From NCBI GenBank assembly GCA_025800145.1, contig JAOXSH010000115.1, forward strand, positions 1 through 56,206: 56,206 nucleotides of DNA, in the 5' to 3' direction. Position 1 is the stretch's first letter. Each line of letters opens with the position of its first letter. The DNA is from Cohaesibacter sp. (GTDB lineage: Bacteria; Pseudomonadota; Alphaproteobacteria; Rhizobiales; Cohaesibacteraceae). The translations under genes and the position numbers were made by a program. The notes beneath the pieces were generated by a model, which made no database searches, was not told the origin of the DNA, and worked only from the letters and a program-made list of their open reading frames with translations. Shown piece after piece: positions 17,371-24,959 of this stretch.

Positions 17371-18083
17371 CAGACAGACGCCCCCTTGTCTGAGCCGTGG
17401 CCAACAGCTAAGCACCAGAAATCTGCGTCCAGATACAGGGTTGGATCCTCAATCCCGGCAATGGCAAAAGCCTCCCGCCGTTCAACACAGGTGCCGCAGC
17501 GCCCACAATGGGCCTCGCCCCCCTTGTAACAGGACCATGTCAGCGCAAAAGGGGTGTGATGGCGCGCGCCCGCCGCCACAATAGCGGATTTAGGCTCATG
17601 CACAAAGGGCGTATAAAGCGCGATATCGGCATAGCCATCCAGCGCTTTTTTCTGCATGGTTTCAAAGGCCTCAACAAAGTCCGGGCGGCAATCGGGGTAA
17701 ATAAAATGATCGCCCCCATGCACAGCCGTGGCCACAGCATCAGCCCCTTTGGCCGCTGCAATGCCAAAAGCAATGGACAACATGATAGCATTGCGGTTGG
17801 GCACAACCGTGGCCTTCATGCTGTCTTCTTCATAATGGCCATCGGGCACATCAATATCATCGGTAAGGGCAGAGCCGGACAGATGTTTGCCAATGCCGCT
17901 CATATCAATCAGATCAAACGGCACATTCAGCCGTTTGGCGCATTGTTCGGCATATTCCAGCTCGCATTTATGACGCTGGCCATAATCAAAGGAAATCAGA
18001 CCAACAAGCTCCTGTTCCACAGCAACCATATGTGCAAGCGAAACGGAGTCCAGTCCGCCAGAGCAGACGACAAGAACTTTCAT
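17370..18083 (-). CDS. queC: 7-cyano-7-deazaguanine synthase QueC
   Basis: ~237 residues. ATP-dependent conversion of 7-carboxy-7-deazaguanine to preQ0. The PP-loop is VVCSGGLDSVSLAH (residues ~5-18); VVPNRNAIMLSIAFGIAAAKGADAVATAVHGGD is the family core; TWSCYKGGEAHCGRCGTCVERREAF holds the four zinc Cys. The ATG at 18083 has AAGGA 8 bases upstream; this ribosome site is the 3' strand of a preQ1 riboswitch pseudoknot. It heads the operon queC-queD-queE-queF, so the end product should repress all four by blocking translation of queC. Confidence 0.96.
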   Translation of the reverse strand: MKVLVVCSGGLDSVSLAHMVAVEQELVGLISFDYGQRHKCELEYAEQCAKRLNVPFDLIDMSGIGKHLSGSALTDDIDVPDGHYEEDSMKATVVPNRNAIMLSIAFGIAAAKGADAVATAVHGGDHFIYPDCRPDFVEAFETMQKKALDGYADIALYTPFVHEPKSAIVAAGARHHTPFALTWSCYKGGEAHCGRCGTCVERREAFAIAGIEDPTLYLDADFWCLAVGHGSDKGASV

Positions 18084-18090
18084 ATCAGGG

Positions 18091-18130
18091 TTCCTTGTTT
18101 TAGCAAACCGGGTAGGCTGCGACCGGTTGT
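18091..18130 (-). promoter_or_regulatory. preQ1-I riboswitch upstream of queC
   Basis: Reading leftward, the RNA is AACCGG stem, loop GTCGCAGCCTAC, closing CCGGTT, then TGCTAAAACAAGGA. This fits the class I preQ1 aptamer: P1 hairpin, the conserved loop GTCGCAG with the Watson-Crick C for preQ1, an A-rich tail, and CCT in the loop pairing with AGG in the tail (P2). The AGG is also the queC Shine-Dalgarno, so binding should shut off translation. Confidence 0.9.
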
Positions 18131-18235
18131 CCAGATCATCCGAACGGCCCTCCCATATCAGCACAAGGCAGGATGGGAAAGGCAAAAACACAAGTTTGGA
18201 ATAAAATTTCTCGGTAAATGGAAAATATTTATCTG

Positions 18236-19339
18236 TTAACGCACGATGGTCAATTCTTCGGCGGCACGGGTCACCCCGGTATAGAGCCATCTCTGACGAT
18301 GTTCACGAAAGGCCCAGCTTTCATCAAACAGCATGACTTTATCCCATTGTGAGCCTTGGGCTTTATGAACTGTGAGCGCATAGCCATAATCAAAGCTGTC
18401 ACCCCGTTTGCGAACAGACCATGGCAATTCGCCTTCATGCTCTTCAAACAGGGCTTTGGGCAGCTTCAACGCCACCCGGCCAGATAATTCATGGCCGCTT
18501 TCGGGCGAGACCCGCATCTTGATGTCTTTGCCCGTGCGCGAGGTGATTTTGTCAACAATCCAGATCCCGCCATTCAAAAGCCCTTTTTGGTGATTGTTGC
18601 GAAGGCAAACCAGCTTGTCCCCCACCAGCGGATAATTGCCCTCAAAGGCGCGCAATTCTCGCAAGCGCTTGTTGTAATTGTGCCGTGTCTTGTTGCGCCC
18701 CACTAGAACCTGATCCGCCGCCAGTACATCATCGGTGTCCAATTGCCGTTTGGAAATCACCTGAACCGCCCCGTAATCCCCAAAGCCGATATCTTTTCCC
18801 TCGCGCACATCCTGCGCCAGCCGGATAATGGGATTGTCTTCTGCCTGACGATGAATTTCGGTCAGCATCACATCCGGTTCCGCTTCGGTGAAGAAGCCAC
18901 CCCCGGAAACCGGCGGCAGCTGGGCCGGATCCCCCAAAACAAGCACCGGCTTGCCAAAAGACAACAGGTCTGAGCCAAGGATCTCATCCACCATTGAGCA
19001 TTCATCAATGACAATCAGATCTGCATCATGGGCCGGACTGTCCCGGTTGATGACAAAAGCAGGAACATCTTCCTCCTGATTTTCCTTGTCATCGGGGCGA
19101 TAAATCATCGCATGAATGGTGCTGGCCCCATAACAGCCCTTCTGGCGTAAAACCTGGGCCGCCTTGCCGGTAAAAGCCCCAAACAGAACCTCTCCATCCA
19201 CATGCTCGGCCAAATGGCGAGCCAATGTGGTTTTGCCGGTGCCTGCATAGCCAAAGAGACGAAAAATCCGGGGGCCGCCCTCTTTAATCCAGTCAGAAAC
19301 AGCCTGAAGGGCATGATCTTGTTGGCCAGACCAATCCAT
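18236..19339 (-). CDS. RecD-like/Dda-like superfamily 1 DNA helicase
   Basis: 367 residues with SF1B helicase motifs in order: motif I FGYAGTGKTTLARHL (~29-43), motif Ia FTGKAAQVL, motif II LIVIDECSMVD (DExx), motif III LGDPAQLPPV, motif IV region LVGRNKTR, motif V ALTVHKAQGSQWDKV and motif VI YTGVTRAAEEL. It is a compact single-chain helicase of the AAA_30 plus UvrD_C_2 type, often annotated ATP-dependent RecD-like. Its cellular role is not known; 5'-3' unwinding is inferred from family. It ends ~150 bases before queC. The 384-bp gap upstream (19340-19723) shows no gene I can support. Confidence 0.9.
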   Translation of the reverse strand: MDWSGQQDHALQAVSDWIKEGGPRIFRLFGYAGTGKTTLARHLAEHVDGEVLFGAFTGKAAQVLRQKGCYGASTIHAMIYRPDDKENQEEDVPAFVINRDSPAHDADLIVIDECSMVDEILGSDLLSFGKPVLVLGDPAQLPPVSGGGFFTEAEPDVMLTEIHRQAEDNPIIRLAQDVREGKDIGFGDYGAVQVISKRQLDTDDVLAADQVLVGRNKTRHNYNKRLRELRAFEGNYPLVGDKLVCLRNNHQKGLLNGGIWIVDKITSRTGKDIKMRVSPESGHELSGRVALKLPKALFEEHEGELPWSVRKRGDSFDYGYALTVHKAQGSQWDKVMLFDESWAFREHRQRWLYTGVTRAAEELTIVR

Positions 19340-19723
19340 GGATTATCCTTGTCATGCTAGATCATGTCAGCGCAAAGAGACATATCTGACCGATCTCATT
19401 CCTGTTATGCAATCTGCTCATTGGATGATGCAAGCATCCCAATGACGCGAAAGAATGACCCATCTGAAGAGCAGGATAAAGAAAATGGCCGATGGGCGCT
19501 GGGCCATGGTGACTTTGCCCATAGCGCCTTGCCCCATAGGGATGCATTTCCATTGATGCCAGTCTGTATAGATCAAATCATGAGAACAGAATGCGAAAAT
19601 CAGGCTTGGAATGCAAGGCCGATCCAAGAAGCATCACATGCTTTTTCTCTATCTTGGGTTTCTGTCGATCGTGGTTTCTGTGGCATGAATTTTCTGTAAA
19701 TGGAAAGAGACAAGATGGATAGA

Positions 19724-20404
19724 TCATGCAATGGCTTGCCCATCATCGCCTTCATCACGCCAGATCAGATCCGACGTGCTATCCTGCAAATCCTGACCCA
19801 TAGTTTCAATGACACGGGACAAGTCCGGGCTGAGAGAATAAAGCGACATGGCAACCAATTGTATCAAACGGCGCGGATTCTGATTGGATTTGGCATAATG
19901 ATTGATGCCATAGAGCGTAACAATCATATGTTGGATCGCATCTTCCTTATCGCTGATTCTGCTATTATTGCTTTCCAGCAAAGCCTGCCAATGATGATCC
20001 AGCCCCTCGATAAGATTGAGATAGCGATCATGGAAAAGTTCGTAAATCTGACCATCCTGTGGGGCCAATTCACTCATGCCATTAAAAAACAGGCATCCCC
20101 TTCCCTTGGCGCTCAGGGCAAGAAAATAGCAATATTGGGCAAAAAACCGGGCCAGATAATCAAGCCCCTGCGCCGAGGAAACGCTTTGTTCCAGTGTACC
20201 CAAAGGCGAGCGGGCCCAGTAACGCTCAAGTATAAGGCCCAGAATATATTCGCGAGAAGAAAAGCTGTTATAAAAGCTGGACCTTTGGATATTCATACTC
20301 TCCACCAAAGCACTGATAGAGGTGCGATGAATACCATGGCTCCAAAAGCAATTTTCAGCGGAAGACAAAACTGTTTCTTGATCAAATTTTTTTGGACGGC
20401 CCAT
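19724..20404 (-). CDS. TetR/AcrR family transcriptional regulator
   Basis: 226 residues. The N terminus is a TetR helix-turn-helix: MGRPKKFDQETVLSSAENCFWSHGIHRTSISALVESMNIQRSSFYNSFSSREYIL (1-55), with HGI.RTSI..L and SFYNSF as the recognition-helix signature. The C-terminal ligand domain contains KGRGCLFFNGMSELAP, as in the YcdC/COG1309 C-terminal branch that senses small molecules. No divergent partner gene is present: the 308 bp upstream (20405-20712) are AT-rich, hold no gene I can support, and presumably carry its promoter. Target unknown. Confidence 0.88.
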   Translation of the reverse strand: MGRPKKFDQETVLSSAENCFWSHGIHRTSISALVESMNIQRSSFYNSFSSREYILGLILERYWARSPLGTLEQSVSSAQGLDYLARFFAQYCYFLALSAKGRGCLFFNGMSELAPQDGQIYELFHDRYLNLIEGLDHHWQALLESNNSRISDKEDAIQHMIVTLYGINHYAKSNQNPRRLIQLVAMSLYSLSPDLSRVIETMGQDLQDSTSDLIWRDEGDDGQAIA

Positions 20405-20712
20405 AAAACAAGCTCTCCTTGCAATTTAAAAGTGTAATATATAAATTTACTATAATTTCAGATTGCATAAGGCGCAATATTCACCTTTCAACTTTACTGG
20501 AAAATAGATAGATAAGTCAAAATTGTTAACTAAAAAAATGAAATAGAGGGATAGTAAAATATTGAAAATTTCTCAAAATTATTAGAATTGATGGTTACAA
20601 AAAAAGTATGAACAATAATATTCATACAAGATACATACATTTTATCGCAATTTAAAATCTTGATGTTATTGATGTATTACAAAATTCATCCTGATAAACG
20701 TGAATCTGATTA

Positions 20713-21807
20713 TCAAGATAATCGGGTGGAAATATGGGGAAAAATCTCCGCTTCCAGATAATCAATAAGCAGGGCCTGTTCACGCATTCCCATCAAGGCC
20801 CCTGTGGGTAAACTCAAAGCCCCACGCGCCCATCGGCTTGCATTCGGGCAGGCAGAAGAATCAAAATGCATTTTGAAATAAGACAAATCTGACAGACTGC
20901 GATAGGTATGAAAAACCCGAAACCCGGCTTTGCACAAACGCTCAAAACAGTCATCGCGGAGAGCAGCTGGTACATGAATGGGCATGGCGGTCTGATGCGG
21001 ATATTTGCCCGTGACGGGTTTGAGCAAACGAATGGGCGCGCGCGCAAAAGCATGGTGATAGCGATTGAGCTGTTGTGCTAACCGTTTTTGCTCTGATTTA
21101 AGCTCATCAAGAAAAGCGTTGAATTGTTGCTCGCGTGCCTCTCCCAAATGGCTCAACAGACCAAAGAAACGACCAGATCCTGCATCAATATCGAGCCATT
21201 GCGCATCCCCATCTTCAACAGACCAATGGGCAAGACGATCCATATCCTGATGATTGTTTGACAAAATGAAGGAGGGCCATTTTGCCTCCCGCTCGCGTGA
21301 GAAAGGCGGACAGGCAATCAGAAAATCACATGTTTGAGCGGCGCTCTTGTTGCCCCGCCCCAAAGAGGGCGAAGCCGCAAGGCTTAAAAAGGCATCAGAG
21401 CCATCTTCAATCAAGAGAATGCCATGTTGGGAAAGGCTTTGATATAAGGTCGCGCTTGGATAAATCTGGCCATAAAGATGGCTCACCACCACCGCCTTTG
21501 TCTGGCAGCTCAATGTCCGTTCAATGGCAGACTGACTGGCAAGAAGACTGTCCGAATCCACATCAACAAAAACAGGGCGCGCCCCTGTCATGCCAATGGC
21601 GTGAGCAAGAGAGGGCGGGGCAAGTGCAGAGAGGATGACGTCATCGCCTTGCCCGATATCGCGAAGCAGCAAACAGGCTTGTAGCGCCTGAGACCAATCT
21701 TGTGCCAATTGAACGCGATCCACCCCAAAAAGCTGGCATAATCTATCCTGCGAGGAGGGAGGCGCAGGATTGGCAAACGCGGTGGCAAGAGGAGAAAGCA
21801 GGCCCAT
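20713..21807 (-). CDS. DegT/DnrJ/EryC1-fold protein lacking an evident PLP lysine
   Basis: ~364 residues of aminotransferase fold type I, DegT branch: LGQ-like GQGDDVILSALAPPSLAHAIGMTGARPVFVDVD, AVVVSHLYGQIYP, and ILLIEDGSDAFLS (the acidic residue that contacts the PLP ring nitrogen). Where active sugar aminotransferases have S-F-x-x-x-K...GEGG, this protein reads CDFLIACPPFSREREAKWPSFILSNN, with no lysine in the expected position; AKWP is shifted. It may be a non-catalytic or altered homologue. I chose ATG 21807 (AAGATGAG-like site upstream); ATG 21816 is an alternative. A 29-bp dyad sits just upstream. Confidence 0.7.
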   Translation of the reverse strand: MGLLSPLATAFANPAPPSSQDRLCQLFGVDRVQLAQDWSQALQACLLLRDIGQGDDVILSALAPPSLAHAIGMTGARPVFVDVDSDSLLASQSAIERTLSCQTKAVVVSHLYGQIYPSATLYQSLSQHGILLIEDGSDAFLSLAASPSLGRGNKSAAQTCDFLIACPPFSREREAKWPSFILSNNHQDMDRLAHWSVEDGDAQWLDIDAGSGRFFGLLSHLGEAREQQFNAFLDELKSEQKRLAQQLNRYHHAFARAPIRLLKPVTGKYPHQTAMPIHVPAALRDDCFERLCKAGFRVFHTYRSLSDLSYFKMHFDSSACPNASRWARGALSLPTGALMGMREQALLIDYLEAEIFPHISTRLS

Positions 21808-21817
21808 GAAACTCATC

Positions 21818-21846
21818 TTTACTGAAAATGATGCTATGTCAGTAAA
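21818..21846. promoter_or_regulatory. Operator-like dyad upstream of the DegT-fold gene
   Basis: TTTACTGA (21818-21825) and its perfect inverse TCAGTAAA (21839-21846) with a 13-bp spacer. It lies 11 bases before the chosen ATG, where a repressor would block the promoter or ribosome site. No regulator is assigned. Confidence 0.5.
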
Positions 21847-21945
21847 GTCTAAAAGCAAGCCACCAAGGGAGCGTTAAGAATGACAAGCGCTGAAGGCTAA
21901 ATTTTTTCTTTTAAGGATAGGGTAAAAAAAGTATGAACAAGCCTC

Positions 21946-22008
21946 AGTGCCCGATTTAAAAGTCTCAGACAGAGACTTTTAAATCGGGCACTTATGCCGT
22001 TGGTATAA
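21946..22008. repeat. Dispersed palindromic element, perfect copy
   Basis: Two 21-bp arms, AGTGCCCGATTTAAAAG... and its exact inverse, surround AGACA (21946-21992), followed by ATGCCGTTGGTATAA (21994-22008). It ends 3 bp from the rpiR-type gene stop and could also terminate transcription. Partial copies: 14930-14980, 15763-15775, 24153-24179, 32421-32444, 32521-32556. Confidence 0.8.
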
Positions 22009-22011
22009 GCC

Positions 22012-22905
22012 CTAATCAAAATCCTCAGGCTCAAGTGGGGCAAGATAGCCTTCCACTGCATGAACCTGCTCCCGAAAGCGTTTGAGATTGTCGACAACGC
22101 GCTGGCCCCCTTGGCGTGTGGCTTCGGCAAGGATCAATTCACACACAGAGGCAGCAGGCACAAGAGAGGGCAGCAATTGCGGGCCAGCCATGGGCACAAA
22201 CAAGCCCATATCGGCATGGGGAACAGCAGGCGAGGCCATGACATCGGTAATCACAATGACCTTGCAGCCGCGTTTTTTGGCAACAGCCAGCAAGCGCTCG
22301 CCTTCTGATGCATAGGGCGCAAAGGTGAAGAGAATGATCAGATCCCGACTGTCAGCCTGCCCCAGAATGTCAAAATGCGATCCATCCGGGCTTTCCAGCA
22401 ATTGCATGGACGGAACAGCAATTTTTCCGGCATAGGCCAGATAATGGGCAAAGGCAAAAGAAGAGCGATAGCCCGCAACATAAACCCGATTGGCACAGAG
22501 GATTGTCTTGGCAATTTTCTGGACAATCTTGTGCGTATCAGGCTGAAAAAGGCTTTTCAGATTGGAGAGGGTGGCCTGTCCGATTTCCAGAAAAATCCGG
22601 CTTTCCTCGCCCCAGCGGGCATCTTCCTGCAACAGCGCGGCGGCCCGGTCTTCTGGGCGTTGCTCCTGACTTTGAACCGCTTTTTGAAAGACTTTTCGAA
22701 AAGGCTCAAAAGTCGCGAAACCGGCAGTTTGCGCCAGCCGCACAATGGTCGAGGGATGAACGTCAGCGGCCTTTGCCAATTGGCGCACAGATTGAAAGGC
22801 AACATCCCCGGGATGTTCCAGAACATAGGATGCGGCAATTTTCATCTGTGGGGACATCTGCGCATAACTGTCCCACAATTTTTGACGCAAATCGTCCAGT
22901 TTCAT
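22012..22905 (-). CDS. MurR/RpiR family transcriptional regulator
   Basis: ~297 residues. N-terminal RpiR helix-turn-helix (residues ~1-80): MSPQMKIAASYVLEHPGDVAFQSVRQLAKAADVHPSTIVRLAQTAGFATFEPFR. C-terminal SIS domain (~125-260): ANRVYVAGYRSSFAFAHYLAYAG, SRDLIILFTFAPYASEGERLLAVAKKRGCKVIVITD. SIS domains usually bind a phosphosugar or related metabolite. The start MKLDDLRQKLW fits the family; the longer frame lacks support. It is divergent from the BKACE-like gene at 23294 and is a likely regulator of that neighbourhood, with a MITE-like element between them. Confidence 0.9.
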   Translation of the reverse strand: MKLDDLRQKLWDSYAQMSPQMKIAASYVLEHPGDVAFQSVRQLAKAADVHPSTIVRLAQTAGFATFEPFRKVFQKAVQSQEQRPEDRAAALLQEDARWGEESRIFLEIGQATLSNLKSLFQPDTHKIVQKIAKTILCANRVYVAGYRSSFAFAHYLAYAGKIAVPSMQLLESPDGSHFDILGQADSRDLIILFTFAPYASEGERLLAVAKKRGCKVIVITDVMASPAVPHADMGLFVPMAGPQLLPSLVPAASVCELILAEATRQGGQRVVDNLKRFREQVHAVEGYLAPLEPEDFD

Positions 22906-23071
22906 CACTTTGCCTATCTGTTGGCCCTTTGGACACCCACAAGGGTATCTGACAGTGTCTTTATGATCCACAATTGACTTTATAAAGCAGCGATCTGCCC
23001 CAGAGAAGGACAAACAATGCCTGTGACAATGACATTTGAGGATTGCACAAAGTCTCTGTCTGGTTAGTCTA

Positions 23072-23254
23072 GGCTCAGGACCCATTAATTTGGCACATTA
23101 TGCGAGAGCAGTTTTGCGCAATGGCAAGGAGGAAGATCGCGACAATGTGGTTCATTTGCAAGATTTTACGACATAATCATTGCGCAAAAATACCTCGCCC
23201 TTCGAGTTTGTCTTCAAGACAAATAGAATAGGCCAAATTAATGAGTCCTGAGCC
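23072..23254. mobile_element. MITE-like element with 23-bp terminal inverted repeats
   Basis: GGCTCAGGACCCATTAATTT... (23072-23094) matches the inverse of 23232-23254 in 22 of 23 bases. TA flanks both ends, as for IS630/Tc1-mariner target duplications. A second inverted pair lies inside (TTTTGCGCAATG / CATTGCGCAAAA, about 23112-23123 and 23179-23190). The 183 bp contain no transposase frame. It separates the rpiR-type and BKACE-like genes. Confidence 0.75.
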
Positions 23255-23293
23255 TAATCCATACCATTTTGTTTTGCGTTAATTGAGATAAAA

Positions 23294-24157
23294 ATGATTC
23301 TAGGTATACCCAGACCAGCACTTTTGGCGATTTCAGCATCGAATCCCAACAGCACAAAAGTGCATCACCCGGCTATTCCTCTGTCCTTTCAGGAAAGCGC
23401 CGCCTGTGCCCGGCAATGTCAGGCGGCAGGCGCCAGCCTCTATCACCTGATCATCCGCGATGAGGACGCAAAGCCAACCCTGCAACCAGATCGTGTCAAA
23501 GAGGTTTTCGGCCATATTGAGCAGACCTGTAACTCCAATTTGCCGATCCAGCTGGATTTGTATCTCCCATCAGGCGATCAAGGCGCAAAAGGCCTTAAAG
23601 TTCAGCGAGGGGCCATAGAGGCAGCCCAACCCAAAGCCGTCTCCATTGCATTTCGGGATTTGTTTCCGCAAGGCGCAGACAAGGACCGGGAGTTGCAAGC
23701 ACGAGATTTTCTGGATGATTGCAAGACAGAGAATATCGCAGTCCAATTCTCTTTCACCCATTGCGCAGATTTGGACTGGTTCTATGCCTATCGTCAATAT
23801 GGCTTGATATCTCTTGAAAAACCTATGCTTTTGGTGGATTTGACCATATCCACCAAAAGCCTTGAACCGACAGCCCATGCCTTGAGACCATTTCTGGCCA
23901 AACTGGATCAATTAAAATTGCTCTCCTCTATTCATTGGTCAGTGGCCGCACCAGCCAATGCTCAATTACCAACAGCTGCCACTGCACTGGCACTGGGTGG
24001 CCATTGCCAGATTGGCCTTGCCCATAATTTGCATGACGAGAATGGGGAGCTATCACAAAACAGCGCCGCTCAATTGGCCCCGATCAAACAAATGGCGGAC
24101 ATATTGGGGCGGCCAGCCGCCAATGCGTTTGAGACCATGGCCTTGTTAAGAGCCTGA
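23294..24157 (+). CDS. BKACE (DUF849)-like protein with altered metal motif
   Basis: 287 residues resembling beta-keto acid cleavage enzymes, TIM-barrel proteins that use acetyl-CoA and Zn to cleave beta-keto acids. Recognisable parts: HHPAIPLSFQESAACARQCQAAGASLYHLIIRD (the strand that normally reads H-x-H-x-R-D), and GGHCQIGLAHNLHDENGELSQNSAAQLAPIKQMADILGRPAANAFE at the C terminus, close to the usual GGHVRVGLEDN. The second metal His is Ile and the Glu-Asp of the C-terminal motif is Ala-His, so typical chemistry may be lost or changed. It is followed 33 bases later by a Nudix gene on the same strand. Confidence 0.72.
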   Translation: MILGIPRPALLAISASNPNSTKVHHPAIPLSFQESAACARQCQAAGASLYHLIIRDEDAKPTLQPDRVKEVFGHIEQTCNSNLPIQLDLYLPSGDQGAKGLKVQRGAIEAAQPKAVSIAFRDLFPQGADKDRELQARDFLDDCKTENIAVQFSFTHCADLDWFYAYRQYGLISLEKPMLLVDLTISTKSLEPTAHALRPFLAKLDQLKLLSSIHWSVAAPANAQLPTAATALALGGHCQIGLAHNLHDENGELSQNSAAQLAPIKQMADILGRPAANAFETMALLRA

Positions 24158-24179
24158 TTTAAAAGTTCTGAGCCAGAAC
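24153..24179 (+). repeat. Dispersed palindrome partial copy with GTTCTG hairpin
   Basis: CCTGATTTAAAA as in the other copies, followed by a GTTCTG/CAGAAC hairpin. It begins within the BKACE-like stop region. Confidence 0.45.
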
Positions 24180-24190
24180 GGGAGACTCAC

Positions 24191-24820
24191 ATGGCCCATG
24201 CCGGCAAAGACCGGTTTTTGCCCTCAACCCATCGGGCAAAAGCCAAAATAGAACGTATCACCTCCTGTTTTAATAGTTGGATCCGGGTGAGCGAAGTCGA
24301 AGTCAGCCATACCCGCCGTGACGGTATGCGCGATCATATATCCCGCGAAGTGCATGATCATGGGCAGGTGGCGTGCATTCTGCCAGTGGATCGACAAAGG
24401 GGCGTTGCCTTGCTGGCCCGCCAATTGCGCGTGCCTCTGGTCGTGGCGTGCGAAAGCGACCCACTATTGCTGGAAGCGGCCGCCGGCCTGATAGATGACG
24501 GGGAAACCCCGCAACAAGCGGCAATCCGCGAAGGCGAGGAAGAGCTGGGTTATAAACTATCGGATCTGTCTCTCATTGCTCATGCCTATTCCTCTCCCGG
24601 CTCGCTAACGGAAACCATTTATCATTTTCTTGCCAGTTACAGCCTGACCGACAAAATCCATGACGGAGGCGGCTTGCAAGAAGAAGGCGAGGATATTGCA
24701 GTGGAAGAAATCGCGCTGGATGAATTGGGCGAGGCGGTCTTGCAAGGTCACTTGCGCGATATGAAAACCATCATCCTGATCCAGCATTTAATGCTAAGCG
24801 AGCCGGAATTATTCTTCTGA
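24191..24820 (+). CDS. Nudix hydrolase (ADP-ribose/nucleotide-sugar pyrophosphatase type)
   Basis: 209 residues. The Nudix box GLIDDGETPQQAAIREGEEELGY (about residues 97-119) fits GX5EX7REUXEEXGU exactly, so metal binding should be intact. The preceding VACESDPLLLEAAAG and the following AYSSPGSLTETIYHFLASY (with the Gly-Ser loop) resemble the NudF/NudK group that cleaves ADP-ribose or GDP-mannose. Substrate cannot be told from sequence. About 40 N-terminal residues before VSHTRRDGMRDHISREV look non-conserved; a later start is possible. It sits between the BKACE-like and aldehyde dehydrogenase genes on one strand. Confidence 0.85.
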   Translation: MAHAGKDRFLPSTHRAKAKIERITSCFNSWIRVSEVEVSHTRRDGMRDHISREVHDHGQVACILPVDRQRGVALLARQLRVPLVVACESDPLLLEAAAGLIDDGETPQQAAIREGEEELGYKLSDLSLIAHAYSSPGSLTETIYHFLASYSLTDKIHDGGGLQEEGEDIAVEEIALDELGEAVLQGHLRDMKTIILIQHLMLSEPELFF

Positions 24821-24959
24821 AAAAACCAAGCAACCATAGTCAGAGAAGAAACAACCCACAGGCAGAAAAGCAAGCTCTTGCCCTTTGAAGACAACAGGAT
24901 CACACTCATTTCCACGACACAGTCTGCCCGCACATTCCAACTGAAAGGCTCCCTTCATC

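Noticed and set aside
19364..19699. Open frame between the helicase and TetR genes
   Set aside because: No ribosome site, no family resemblance and unusual composition; treated as non-coding.
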